Shown here: positions 38,320-46,602 of the stretch, one piece after another
How the letters are laid out: each line of letters opens with the position of its first letter
How positions within the stretch are numbered: the stretch's first letter is position 1
Source: Burkholderia cenocepacia
GTDB taxonomy: Bacteria; Pseudomonadota; Gammaproteobacteria; Burkholderiales; Burkholderiaceae
Assembly (NCBI RefSeq): GCF_900446215.1
Contig: NZ_UAQZ01000001.1
Span: 1-64,000 of the forward strand
DNA length: 64,000 nt
Reading direction: 5' to 3'
Position numbers and translations under genes: made by a program
The notes under the pieces: generated by a model
What the model was told of the DNA's origin: nothing
The model's database searches: none
What the model saw: the letters and a program-made list of their open reading frames with translations, nothing else

Positions 38320-39401
38320 CCGATCCGACGACGCCCCGCGCCCGCGCGGTTTTTCCGTTTGCGGCGCTCGTCGCGCAGGACGCGTTGCAGCAGGCGCTGC
38401 TGCTGGCCGCGATCGACCCGTCGCTCGGCGGCGTGCTCGTCAGCGGCCCGCGTGGCACCGCGAAATCGACGGCCGCGCGCGGCCTCGCCGAGTTGCTGCC
38501 GGAAGGGCAGTTCGTCACGCTGCCGCTGTCGGCGAGCGACGAGCAGGTGACGGGCACGCTCGACCTCGCGCATGCGCTGGCCGAAAACGGCGTGCGCTTC
38601 CGGCCCGGCCTGCTGGCGCGCGCGCATCTCGGCGTGCTGTACGTCGACGAAGTGAACCTGCTCGCCGACGGGCTCGTCGATACGCTGCTCGACGTCGCCG
38701 CGAGCGGCGTGAACATCGTCGAGCGCGATGGCGTGTCGCACGCGCACGATGCGCGTTTCGTGCTGGTCGGCACGATGAATCCCGAGGAGGGCGAGCTGCG
38801 CCCGCAGTTGCTCGACCGCTTCGGGCTGATGGTCGAGCTCGAGAACTGCTTCGACGCCGCCCAGCGCGAGCGGATCGTGAAGGCGCGGCTTGCGTTCGAT
38901 CTCGATCCGGATGCGTTTCGCGCGCGTCATGCGGCGGCCCAGCGGGCGCTCGCGGACCGGATTCATGCGGCGCGCGGGCGGCTGCCGGCGCTGGATTTCG
39001 ACGATGCGGTCCATGCGCGCGTCAGCGCGCTGTGCATCGACGCGGCCGTCGACGGGTTGCGGGCCGATCTCGTGATGCTGCGCGCCGCGCGCGCGCTGGC
39101 CGCGCTGGAGCAGGCCGACGCGGTGACGGTGTCGCATGTGGCGCGCGTGGCCGAAGCCGTGCTGCGGCACCGGCGCCATGCGGGGCCGCCGTCGTCGCAG
39201 CAGTCGTCGCAGCACGATGACGAACGCGACGATCGTTCGCCGCCGAACCCGCGCCAGCGGCCCGACGACCGGCCGGGCGAGACCGGCGACACGAAAGGCG
39301 ATGCGTCCGCATCGCAGGGCGACTGGGGCTACCTGCCGCCCGAACCGGCCGGGCTGCGCGACGTGAAAAGCGTGGTGCCGCTGCCGCTAAAAAAACGCTG
39401 A
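38316..39401 (+). CDS. chlI: ChlI/BchI-type AAA+ ATPase, predicted CobN partner
   Basis: This 361-residue AAA+ protein has Walker A 'SGPRGTAKST' (about 42-51), Walker B 'GVLYVDEVNLL' (about 107-117), and 'MNPEEGELRPQLLDRFGL', the family's sensor region. It matches the I subunit of magnesium chelatase. Here it follows cobN with an ATGA overlap and a strong AAGGAGG, so it most likely powers cobalt insertion in place of CobS. The last 60 residues are a charged, low-complexity linker ending 'VKSVVPLPLKKR'. Confidence 0.9.
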   Translation: MTDPTTPRARAVFPFAALVAQDALQQALLLAAIDPSLGGVLVSGPRGTAKSTAARGLAELLPEGQFVTLPLSASDEQVTGTLDLAHALAENGVRFRPGLLARAHLGVLYVDEVNLLADGLVDTLLDVAASGVNIVERDGVSHAHDARFVLVGTMNPEEGELRPQLLDRFGLMVELENCFDAAQRERIVKARLAFDLDPDAFRARHAAAQRALADRIHAARGRLPALDFDDAVHARVSALCIDAAVDGLRADLVMLRAARALAALEQADAVTVSHVARVAEAVLRHRRHAGPPSSQQSSQHDDERDDRSPPNPRQRPDDRPGETGDTKGDASASQGDWGYLPPEPAGLRDVKSVVPLPLKKR

Positions 39402-39469
39402 GCCATCGAGCCGGCGCCGCCGCGAACGCGATTCGCGGTCCTCGATGGCAGTCAGGCGCAGCCGCACGC

Positions 39470-40078
39470 GTGCCGGGCGCGGTGCGCGCCGGCACGGCCG
39501 TCGCGTGGCCGGCGACGCTCGCCGCGAAACGCGGCGGCCCGCTGCATCGCGAGCATCTGCGCTTCGGGAAACGCGCGGGCACGCCGCGTGCGCTGCATTG
39601 CTTCGTGCTCGACTGTTCGGCGTCGATGTTGTCGCACGAGCGGCTCGCGCTCGCGAAGGGGCTGATCGTCGCGTATTTCGATCAGGCCGCGCGTGCGCGA
39701 GTCGAAACCGCGCTGATCTGCTTCGGCGGTCAAGGCGCCGCGCGGCGCTTCGGCCCGGCCGTGCCGCGCTGGTGGAACGCGCGCTGGCTCGAGCCGGTCG
39801 ACGGCGGCGGCGGCACGCCGCTCGCGGACGGCATCGCGGCCGCCGCACGCTTGCTGGCCAGCGCTGCGCGCCGCGAGCCCGGCAAGCAGCGCTGGCTGTG
39901 GGTGCTGTCCGACGGGCGCACGCGCGAGATGCCGGCCAGGCCGGCGGCGGCCGATCACGTCGTGTTCGTCGACTTCGACGACGCGGCCGTGCGGATCGGG
40001 CAGGGCGCGCGGCTCGCCGCGGCGTGGGGCGCGCAGTGGGTGACGGCCGACGCGCTTGGCACGGATCGCGCCGGCTGA
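39470..40078 (+). CDS. chlD: VWA-domain protein, ChlD-like partner of the chelatase
   Basis: This protein of about 202 residues is a von Willebrand A domain with the metal (MIDAS) site visible: D-x-S-x-S in 'LDCSASM' (about 48), a Thr in 'GGGTPLADG' (about 115), and Asp in 'LSDGRTRE'. It resembles the C-terminal half of the ChlD subunit. With the ChlI-type ATPase it would form the AAA+/VWA motor for CobN, replacing CobS/CobT. The start is uncertain: GTG 39470 is the first conventional codon, but the frame is open upstream to 39402 and an ATT at 39431 is possible. Confidence 0.8.
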   Translation: MPGAVRAGTAVAWPATLAAKRGGPLHREHLRFGKRAGTPRALHCFVLDCSASMLSHERLALAKGLIVAYFDQAARARVETALICFGGQGAARRFGPAVPRWWNARWLEPVDGGGGTPLADGIAAAARLLASAARREPGKQRWLWVLSDGRTREMPARPAAADHVVFVDFDDAAVRIGQGARLAAAWGAQWVTADALGTDRAG

Positions 40079-40140
40079 TGGCCGGCACGGCGGTGCGCTA
40101 TGATCGCCGCTTCTGCTTTTGCCCACTGGAAACCCCCGCC

Positions 40141-40593
40141 ATGCAAGTACTGGTCGATGCCGACGCGTGTCCCGCCGTCATCAAGGACATGCTGTTCCGC
40201 GCCGCGCGTCGTGCCGAGATCTGCGTGACGCTAGTCGCGAACCAGTTTCTACGCACGCCGCCGTCGCCGTTCATCAAGGCCGTGCAGGTGCCGGCCGGCT
40301 TCGACGTGGCCGACGCGCGCATCGTCGAGCTGGCGGAGCCCGGCGATCTCGTGATCACCGCCGACATCCCGCTGGCCGCCGCCGTGCTCGACAAGGGCGC
40401 GCATGCGCTCGACCCGCGCGGCAACTGGTTCAGCCGCGAAAACATCGAGGAGCGCCTGTCGACGCGCGCGATGATGGACCAGTTGCGCAGCGCCGGCATC
40501 GACACGGGCGGGCCGGCGCCGTTCAGCGCGCGCGACGGCAAGACGTTCGCGTCGCAGCTCGACCGGTTCCTGGCGCGGCACGGCAAGCCGTAA
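40141..40593 (+). CDS. yaiI: YaiI/YqxD family protein (UPF0178)
   Basis: This 150-residue protein matches the YaiI/YqxD family, with 'VLVDADACPAVIKD' at the start, 'LVANQF', 'DLVITADIPLAAAVL' and 'NIEERLSTRAMMDQLRS' near the end. The acidic residues resemble a PIN-like nuclease active site, but biochemical function of the family is unclear. Length is normal. It is monocistronic-looking, 62 nt after the chlD-like gene, and not obviously part of B12 synthesis. Confidence 0.92.
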   Translation: MQVLVDADACPAVIKDMLFRAARRAEICVTLVANQFLRTPPSPFIKAVQVPAGFDVADARIVELAEPGDLVITADIPLAAAVLDKGAHALDPRGNWFSRENIEERLSTRAMMDQLRSAGIDTGGPAPFSARDGKTFASQLDRFLARHGKP

Positions 40594-40678
40594 CGGCACA
40601 CGTCGGCGCCCGGCCAGGATGCAGGTTCGCGCCGACGCTGCTATCGTGGGGCGAGAACCCCAACACAGGAGCGCATGC

Positions 40679-41251
40679 GTGTCACCCACCCAACTTCTCG
40701 TTCCGACCTACACCCAGATGCTGCGCGCGCAGTCCGCGTGGCTCGACAAGGCCGTCGCACACCGGCAGGCCGCCGGCGACGACCCCGACGCGGCGATGAC
40801 GCTGAGGCTGGCGCCCGACATGTATCCGCTCGCCGCCCAGGTGCGCTTCTCGTGTTTCCAGGCGATGGAGCCGGTTCACCGGCTGCGCGGCGAACCGCTG
40901 CCGGCGGCGTTGCTGGCCTTGCGCGAGGCGGGCTGGAATGCGGATGCGCAACCCGGTTCGCCGGCCGATGCGCAGGCGATCATCGCCGGCACGCTCGCCT
41001 TTCTCGGCGAACTCGCCCCCGATGCGCTCGATGGCGGCGCAGCGCTGCCGATCGCGCTCGAACTGCCGAACGGGATCGCGTTCGACATGACGGGCGAACA
41101 GTACGCGCGCGACTGGGCGCTGCCGCAGTTCTACTTCCACGCGATCGCCGCGTACGCGATCCTGCGCCATCACGGTGTCGAGCTCGGCAAGGCCGATTAC
41201 GTGCCGCACATGCTCGCGTACGTGCGGCCGGGCACGATTCCGCAAGGTTGA
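40679..41251 (+). CDS. DUF1993-like protein
   Basis: This 190-residue protein resembles the DUF1993 family, predicted all-helical and related in fold to DinB-type proteins. Typical stretches are 'VPTYTQMLRAQSAWLDKA' near the start, 'APDMYPLAAQVRFSCF' and 'FYFHAIAAYAILRHHGVELGKADYV' near the end. GTG 40679 has AGGAG 7 nt upstream; an ATG 4 nt earlier is in a different, unconvincing frame. Function unknown. Confidence 0.82.
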   Translation: MSPTQLLVPTYTQMLRAQSAWLDKAVAHRQAAGDDPDAAMTLRLAPDMYPLAAQVRFSCFQAMEPVHRLRGEPLPAALLALREAGWNADAQPGSPADAQAIIAGTLAFLGELAPDALDGGAALPIALELPNGIAFDMTGEQYARDWALPQFYFHAIAAYAILRHHGVELGKADYVPHMLAYVRPGTIPQG

Positions 41252-41276
41252 GCCCCCTCGGGCGCCGCGCAGCGAC

Positions 41277-41603
41277 ATGACACGGGCACTGTTCATCTGC
41301 AGCCGCAACCGGCTGTGCAGCCCGACGGCCGAAGCGGTGTTCGCCGCGTGGCCCGGCATCGACACCGACTCCGGGGGCCTCGCGCCCGATGCGGACGTGC
41401 GGCTCTCGGCCGAGCAACTCGATTGGGCGGACATCGTGTTCGTGATGGAGCGTGCGCACAAGGCGCGACTGTCGGCGCAATTCGGCGCGCATCTGAAGCA
41501 CCGGAAGATCGTCTGCCTCGACATTCCCGATCGCTACGCGTTCATGCAGCCCGAACTCGTCGCGCTGCTCGAACGCAAGGCCGGCCCGTTCCTGCGCGCG
41601 TAG
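41277..41603 (+). CDS. Low-molecular-weight phosphatase-like protein with altered P-loop
   Basis: This 108-residue protein resembles the short LMW tyrosine-phosphatase group. The start 'LFICSRNRLCSPTAEAVF' aligns with the catalytic loop C-x5-R-S, where Cys9 is the nucleophile. Here the position of the essential Arg is Cys (TGC at 41316-41318, one transition from CGC). The remaining fold, 'DWADIVFVMERAHKARL' and 'KIVCLDIPDRYAFM', looks intact. It may be inactive as a phosphatase or have another role. It follows the DUF1993-like gene by 25 nt. Confidence 0.75.
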   Translation: MTRALFICSRNRLCSPTAEAVFAAWPGIDTDSGGLAPDADVRLSAEQLDWADIVFVMERAHKARLSAQFGAHLKHRKIVCLDIPDRYAFMQPELVALLERKAGPFLRA

Positions 41604-41636
41604 TCGCCGCAATCGGAGCCCGAGCCGGCGTCGACC

Positions 41637-42059
41637 TCAGCGAAGCGGCCCGCTCGCGAACGCCGAAAAACAGTCGAGCCGCAGCAGCTCGATGATCTTG
41701 CGCGTCGGCACGCTCGCCCGCAGCGTGTCGAGCCGGTCGATGGTGAACCACTTGCAGCGGGCGATCTCGTTGCTCGCCCGCGGCGTCAGGTGTGCCGGCA
41801 CGTCGGCCACGAACACGTGATGCAGCTTCGTCAGCCCGCCGAACTGCACCGCGTAGTCGAGCGCGAGCCCCTCCAGCCGCGTCTCCTCCGCGAGTTCCCG
41901 CCGCGCGGCCTCGAGCGGCGTCTCGCCGCGCCGGATCGTGCCGCCGGGCAGCGACCAGCGCGCCGCGGTGCGGGCGACCAGCAGCACGCTGCTGCGCTGG
42001 CGGCACACGATCGTGGCGCGTTCCTTGATGACGGCGACGGTATCCGGCCCGATGCTCAT
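41637..42059 (-). CDS. Nudix hydrolase
   Basis: This 140-residue protein has a Nudix box at about residues 39-62: G-x5-E-x7-R-E-L-x-E-E, read as 'GTIRRGETPLEAARRELAEE', with the usual later Gly replaced. Such enzymes cleave nucleoside-diphosphate-linked compounds using metal held by the glutamates. Substrate cannot be deduced. ATG 42059 gives a start right before the first beta strand. It converges with the phosphatase-like gene, 33 nt between stops. Confidence 0.88.
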   Translation of the reverse strand: MSIGPDTVAVIKERATIVCRQRSSVLLVARTAARWSLPGGTIRRGETPLEAARRELAEETRLEGLALDYAVQFGGLTKLHHVFVADVPAHLTPRASNEIARCKWFTIDRLDTLRASVPTRKIIELLRLDCFSAFASGPLR

Positions 42060-42211
42060 GTTCGGCAAAACAGGTACTGAATCGTGGAGAAAAAGGCGCG
42101 TCGGCCGCGCGAGGGTCGGCGGCCGGCTGCCACGGCATGCACGCCGCCGCGCCGATGTTACCGGCCGTTCGTGACAGTTGCGTGCACCGCGGTCGCGCCA
42201 CGGGCGACGGC

Positions 42212-42472
42212 TCACGCGTGCGTATGGATCCCGCTGCGCGCAGGCCTCGCGTGGCGCGAATGACGGCGCTTGTGAACGGCACGCCGGTGATGCGGCGACG
42301 GCGCGGTGACGTGCCGGCGTGCGGGCGCGGGCCGGGCCACCGGCGCGGCAGCATGCGGCGCGGCGCCCGATACCCCGGTTTGTCCCTCGCCGAAGTGGAA
42401 AGTCTGGTTTTGCGCGTGCGCGATGCCCAGCGTCGATGCGAGCAGGAAGGCCGCCAGCCACAACCGTTTCAT
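42212..42472 (-). CDS. Small exported His/Arg-rich protein of unknown function
   Basis: This 86-residue protein begins with a clear signal peptide, 'MKRLWLAAFLLASTLGIAHA', with cleavage after AHA. The mature part is rich in Ala/Pro, then in His and Arg, with no predicted fold. GAGGCGGA lies 7 nt before the ATG at 42472, supporting expression. The His-rich tail could bind metal or polyanions, but that is speculation. It is divergent from the CoA-transferase operon. Confidence 0.65.
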   Translation of the reverse strand: MKRLWLAAFLLASTLGIAHAQNQTFHFGEGQTGVSGAAPHAAAPVARPAPARRHVTAPSPHHRRAVHKRRHSRHARPARSGIHTHA

Positions 42473-42617
42473 GAATATTCCGCCTCGTTACTGATGGGGG
42501 TGAACGTTGCCCGCCAGCTTAGCGAACGGCGGGGCGCCCCCGCAACCGCCCGCGTTCGGTGTCGTCCCCCCTTGCGCGCGACGACGTTCTCCGCGCGGCA
42601 GCCGGGTCCATTCGGGC

Positions 42618-42654
42618 TTGACAACGTAATTCCTGAGTGTGAATATAAATTCAC
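42618..42654 (+). promoter_or_regulatory. Promoter and palindromic operator of the CoA-transferase operon
   Basis: A perfect -35 TTGACA (42618-42623) is followed 15 bp later by GTGAATATAAATTCAC (42639-42654), a perfect inverted repeat with 6-bp arms over the expected -10 region (GAATAT at 17-bp spacing). A protein bound there would block RNA polymerase. The IclR-type gene at the end of this operon is the natural candidate. Confidence 0.65.
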
Positions 42655-42749
42655 ATACAAGAATTATTCGCCGAATCCGGAGAAGCCCCGCGCCAGTGCC
42701 GGGCCGCCGGAACCGGCCGTCCGATCAACCGGAACCAGGAGCGAGACGC

Positions 42750-43910
42750 ATGGCGGAACACGAGCAGCAGGGCGCGCTGGCGGGATTGCGCATCATCGAT
42801 CTGTCGCGGGTGCTGGGCGGCCCGTATGCGACCCAGATCCTCGCCGATCACGGCGCGGAGGTGATCAAGATCGAACCGCCGTCCGGCGACGAGACGCGCA
42901 CGTGGGGCCCGCCGTTCGACGGCGACACCGCGTCGTACTTCCTCGGCGTGAACCGCAACAAGCTCGGCATCGCGCTCGACCTGACGCAGCCGGCGGATCG
43001 CGAGCGGCTGCTCGGGCTGCTCGAACACGCGGACGCGGTCGTCGAGAACTTCAAGATCGGCACGATGGGGCGCTGGGGGCTCGGCTTCGACGCGCTGCAT
43101 GCGCGGTTTCCGCGCCTCGTCTATTGCCGCGTGTCGGGTTTCGGCGCGGACGGCCCGCTCGGCGGGCTGCCGGGCTACGACGCGGCCGTGCAGGCGCTCG
43201 CGGGGCTGATGAGCGTCAACGGCGAAGCCGGCGGCGCGCCGCTGCGAGTGGGCGTGCCGATCGTCGATCTCGTCACGGGGCTGAACGCGGCACTCGGCGT
43301 GCTGATGGCGCTGCGCGAGCGCGACGCCAGCGGCCGCGGCCAGTTCGTCGAATCGACGCTGTTCGACTGCGCGCTGTCGATCCTGCATCCGCATACGCCG
43401 AACCTCTTCCATTCGGGCAAGGCGCCCGTGCGCACCGGCAACGCGCATCCGAACATCACGCCGTACGACAGCTTTCCGACGGCGGGCGTCGACATCTTCC
43501 TGGCAGTCGGCAACAACGGGCAGTTCGCCGCGCTGTGCGATGTGCTCGGCACGCGCGACTGGCTCGACGATCCGCGTTTCGCGGACAACCGCGCGCGCAG
43601 CCAGCATCGCGCCGCACTGCGCACGCTGCTCGAAACGGCGCTGGCCGCGCACGACGGCGCCGCGCTCGCCGAACGACTGATGCGCCGCGGCGTGCCGTGC
43701 GCGCCCGTGCTCGGGCTCGACGCGGCGCTCGACCATCCGCATGTCGCGCATCGGCAGATGAAGGTCGAGCTGGGCCGGCATCGCGGCATCGCGTCGCCGA
43801 TCAAGCTCGGCCGCACGCCGGCCACGTACCGGCGGCCGCCGCCCGCACTGAACGAACATGCGGCGCAGGTGTTCGCGGACGGCGACGATCACGACCACCG
43901 CCGGCGCTGA
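42750..43910 (+). CDS. CaiB/BaiF-type (class III) CoA-transferase
   Basis: This 386-residue enzyme moves CoA between carboxylic acids. The fold-typical start 'GLRIIDLSRVLGGPYATQILADHGAEVIKIEPP' is present (split over residues 10-45), as is 'NRNKLGIALDL' and the catalytic Asp region 'PGYDAAVQALAGLMSVNGE'. ATG 42750 has AGGAG 8 nt upstream. It is the first gene of a unit with a carboxylate transporter and an acyl-CoA dehydrogenase, so it likely activates the imported acid. The substrate is unknown. Confidence 0.9.
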   Translation: MAEHEQQGALAGLRIIDLSRVLGGPYATQILADHGAEVIKIEPPSGDETRTWGPPFDGDTASYFLGVNRNKLGIALDLTQPADRERLLGLLEHADAVVENFKIGTMGRWGLGFDALHARFPRLVYCRVSGFGADGPLGGLPGYDAAVQALAGLMSVNGEAGGAPLRVGVPIVDLVTGLNAALGVLMALRERDASGRGQFVESTLFDCALSILHPHTPNLFHSGKAPVRTGNAHPNITPYDSFPTAGVDIFLAVGNNGQFAALCDVLGTRDWLDDPRFADNRARSQHRAALRTLLETALAAHDGAALAERLMRRGVPCAPVLGLDAALDHPHVAHRQMKVELGRHRGIASPIKLGRTPATYRRPPPALNEHAAQVFADGDDHDHRRR

Positions 43911-44036
43911 CCGGCATCGCGGCCGCCGGCCGTGCCGCATCGCGGGGCACGGGCGCGCGCCGCACACCATCATTCGGACATCACGCCGGCCCGCGCATCG
44001 GCACGCCCTGCGCACCGGCTGCAGAGGAGACGCATC

Positions 44037-45338
44037 ATGCTCGCATGGATCGGCGCGGTCGCCATCGTCGCGCTGTTCGGCCTGATCATCACGAAGCGGT
44101 TGTCGCCGCTCGTCGCGCTGATTGTCGTGCCGGTGGCCGCGTCGCTCGCGGCGGGTTTCGGGCTGCAGACCGGCAAGTTCGTCGTGCACGGCGTACAGAA
44201 CATCGGCCCGATCGCCGGCATGTTCGTTTTTGCGATTCTATTTTTCGGAATCCTCACCGACGCGGGGATGCTCGATCCGATCATCGCGGGCGTGCTGCGC
44301 GTGATCGGCTGTCATCCGCCGCGCATCGTGATGGGCTCGGCGCTGCTCGCGCTGCTGATCCATCTCGACGGCTCGGGCGCCGTCACGTTTCTCGTCACGC
44401 TGCCCGCGATGATGCCGCTCTATACGCGGCTCGGGATGGATCGCCGCATCCTCGCGTGCGTCGCATCGATGGCGGCCGGCGTCAACTTCCTGCCGTGGGT
44501 CGGGCCGATGCTGCGCGCGTCGGCCGCGCTGCACATTCCCGGCTCGGCGATCTTCACGCCGATGATTCCGGTGCAGATCGTCGGGCTCGCGTTCGTGTTC
44601 GGCACCGCGTACGTGCTCGGCGCGCGCGAGGCGAAACGGCTCGGGCTCGACCGCGCCGGCGCGGCTTCGCTCGCGATCGCGCCGCGCGCGCTGACCGACG
44701 CCGAACGCGCGTTGCGCCGGCCGGGCCGCTTCGGGATCAACGTCGTGCTCACGCTCGTCGTGCTCGTCACGCTGGTGTCCGGCATCATCGATCCGATGGT
44801 GATGTTCATGCTCGGCACGGTCGCCGCGCTCGTGATCAATTACCCGGACGTGCAGGCGCAGCGCGAACGGATCGACGCGCATGCGAAGGCCGCGCTGATG
44901 ATGGCGAGCGTGCTGCTCGCGGCCGGCGCGTTCACCGGCATCATGTCCGGCACCGGGATGCTGAAGGCGATGGCCGAGGTCGTCGTCGCGCACGTGCCCG
45001 TCGAACATGCGCGCCACATGCCGTTCGTGCTCGGGCTGCTGTCGATGCCGCTCAGCCTGCTGTTCGATCCCGATTCGTTCTACTTCGGCGTGCTGCCGGT
45101 GCTCGCGGAAAGCGGCAAGCTGCTCGGCGTGCCGCCGATCCAGATGGCGCAGGCCGCGCTGCTCGGCCAGATGACCACCGGCTTTCCGGTGAGCCCGCTC
45201 ACGCCCGCGACGTTCCTGATCGTCGGGCTGACCGGCGTCGAGCTCGCCGAGCACCAGAAATTCACGATTCCGTTCCTGTTCGCCGCCACCGTGCTGATGG
45301 TCTTCGCCGCGGTCGCGACGGGCGTGTTTCCATTGTGA
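44037..45338 (+). CDS. CitMHS-family carboxylate transporter
   Basis: This 433-residue inner-membrane protein has about 11-12 hydrophobic segments and matches the citrate-metal:proton symporter family. Landmarks are 'HLDGSGAVTFLVTLPAM', 'ACVASMAAGVNFLPWVGP' and 'LFDPDSFYFGVLPVL', the last near residue 340. ATG 44037 follows AGAGGAGA. It lies 126 nt after the CoA-transferase and 37 nt before the acyl-CoA dehydrogenase. In context it probably imports the organic acid metabolised by the operon, which need not be citrate. Confidence 0.87.
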   Translation: MLAWIGAVAIVALFGLIITKRLSPLVALIVVPVAASLAAGFGLQTGKFVVHGVQNIGPIAGMFVFAILFFGILTDAGMLDPIIAGVLRVIGCHPPRIVMGSALLALLIHLDGSGAVTFLVTLPAMMPLYTRLGMDRRILACVASMAAGVNFLPWVGPMLRASAALHIPGSAIFTPMIPVQIVGLAFVFGTAYVLGAREAKRLGLDRAGAASLAIAPRALTDAERALRRPGRFGINVVLTLVVLVTLVSGIIDPMVMFMLGTVAALVINYPDVQAQRERIDAHAKAALMMASVLLAAGAFTGIMSGTGMLKAMAEVVVAHVPVEHARHMPFVLGLLSMPLSLLFDPDSFYFGVLPVLAESGKLLGVPPIQMAQAALLGQMTTGFPVSPLTPATFLIVGLTGVELAEHQKFTIPFLFAATVLMVFAAVATGVFPL

Positions 45339-45375
45339 GCGGCGCGGCCGTTCACGCTTCCCGGGAGAGCAGTCC

Positions 45376-46542
45376 ATGCAGTTCGACCTGACCGACGACC
45401 AGCGCGCGATCGAAAGCGCGATCGAGAAAATCTGCGAGCGCTTCGGCGACGACTACTGGCTCGAACGCGATCGCGCGGGCGGATTTCCGGCCGATTTCCA
45501 CGCGGCGCTCGCCGAGGCCGGCTGGCTCGGCATCGCAATGGACCCGGCCTACGGCGGCGCCGGGCTCGGGATGACCGAGGCGGCGCTGATGATGCGCACG
45601 ATCAGCGCGTCGGGCGCCGGCCTGTCCGGCGCGTCGGCCGTTCACATGAACATCTTCGGGCTGAACCCGGTGCAGGTGTTCGGCAACGACGCGCAGAAGA
45701 CGCGCTTCCTGCCGCCGCTGATCGCCGGGCACGACAAGGCGTGCTTCGCGGTGACCGAACCCGACGCCGGGCTCGACACCACGCACCTGAGCACGCAGGC
45801 GCGCCGCGACGGCGATCACTACGTGCTGAGCGGGCGCAAGATCTGGATCTCGACCGCGCAGGTCGCGAACAAGATGCTGATCATCGCGCGCACGACGCCG
45901 CTCGACCAGGTCGCGAAGCCGACCGACGGGCTGAGCCTGTTCTATACCGACCTCGACCGTTCGCGCGTCGAAGTGCGCGAGATCGAGAAGATGGGCCGCA
46001 AGGCGGTCGATTCGAACATGCTGTTCATCGACAACCTGCGCGTGTCGCGCGACGACCTGATCGGCAACGAAGGCGACGGCTTTCGCTATCTGCTGCACGG
46101 GCTGAACCCGGAACGCATCCTGATCGCCGCGGAGGCGATCGGGCTCGGGCAGGCCGCGCTGCGCCGCGCGACGCAGTATGCGTGCGAGCGCGTGGTGTTC
46201 GGTCGGCCGATCGGGCAGAACCAGTCGATCCAGCATCCGCTCGCGCAGGCGTGGATGCAGCTCGAGGCCGCGTGGCTGATGGTGATGAAGGCCGCGACGC
46301 GCTACGACGCGGGCCAGGCGTGCGGCGCGGAGGCGAACGCGGCGAAATACCTCGGCGCAGAAGCCGCGTTCCAGGCCTGCCAGACGGCGATCGCGACGCA
46401 CGGCGGGATGGGGTACGCGAAGGAATACCATGTCGAGCGCTACCTGCGCGAGTGTATGATTCCGAGGCTCGCGCCCGTGAGTCCGCAACTGATCCTGTGC
46501 TACATCGCGGAGAAGGTGCTCGGGCTGCCGAAGTCGTACTGA
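45376..46542 (+). CDS. Acyl-CoA dehydrogenase
   Basis: This 388-residue flavoenzyme has the family's FAD/substrate motifs: 'CFAVTEPDAGLDTTHL' (about 123), 'GRKIWIS' (about 153) and 'ATHGGMGYAKEYHVERYLRE' near the C-terminus. The canonical late catalytic Glu of the MCAD type is missing ('APVSPQ' in its place). Instead Glu246 in 'GLNPERILI' occupies the position used by isovaleryl- and long-chain enzymes. It would oxidise the CoA ester made by the upstream transferase. Start ATG 45376 has a GGGAGAG site. Confidence 0.9.
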   Translation: MQFDLTDDQRAIESAIEKICERFGDDYWLERDRAGGFPADFHAALAEAGWLGIAMDPAYGGAGLGMTEAALMMRTISASGAGLSGASAVHMNIFGLNPVQVFGNDAQKTRFLPPLIAGHDKACFAVTEPDAGLDTTHLSTQARRDGDHYVLSGRKIWISTAQVANKMLIIARTTPLDQVAKPTDGLSLFYTDLDRSRVEVREIEKMGRKAVDSNMLFIDNLRVSRDDLIGNEGDGFRYLLHGLNPERILIAAEAIGLGQAALRRATQYACERVVFGRPIGQNQSIQHPLAQAWMQLEAAWLMVMKAATRYDAGQACGAEANAAKYLGAEAAFQACQTAIATHGGMGYAKEYHVERYLRECMIPRLAPVSPQLILCYIAEKVLGLPKSY

Positions 46543-46602
46543 CCGTAGCGACCCGGCGGCCCGCCCGGCGCGCGGTTTCCCGTTCCGAATCAAGCGCTCG
46601 TC

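Noticed and set aside
39445..40593. A 382-residue frame joining the VWA region to yaiI
   Set aside because: The first half is an out-of-frame reading of the VWA gene; the yaiI family start at 40141 is supported by normal protein length.
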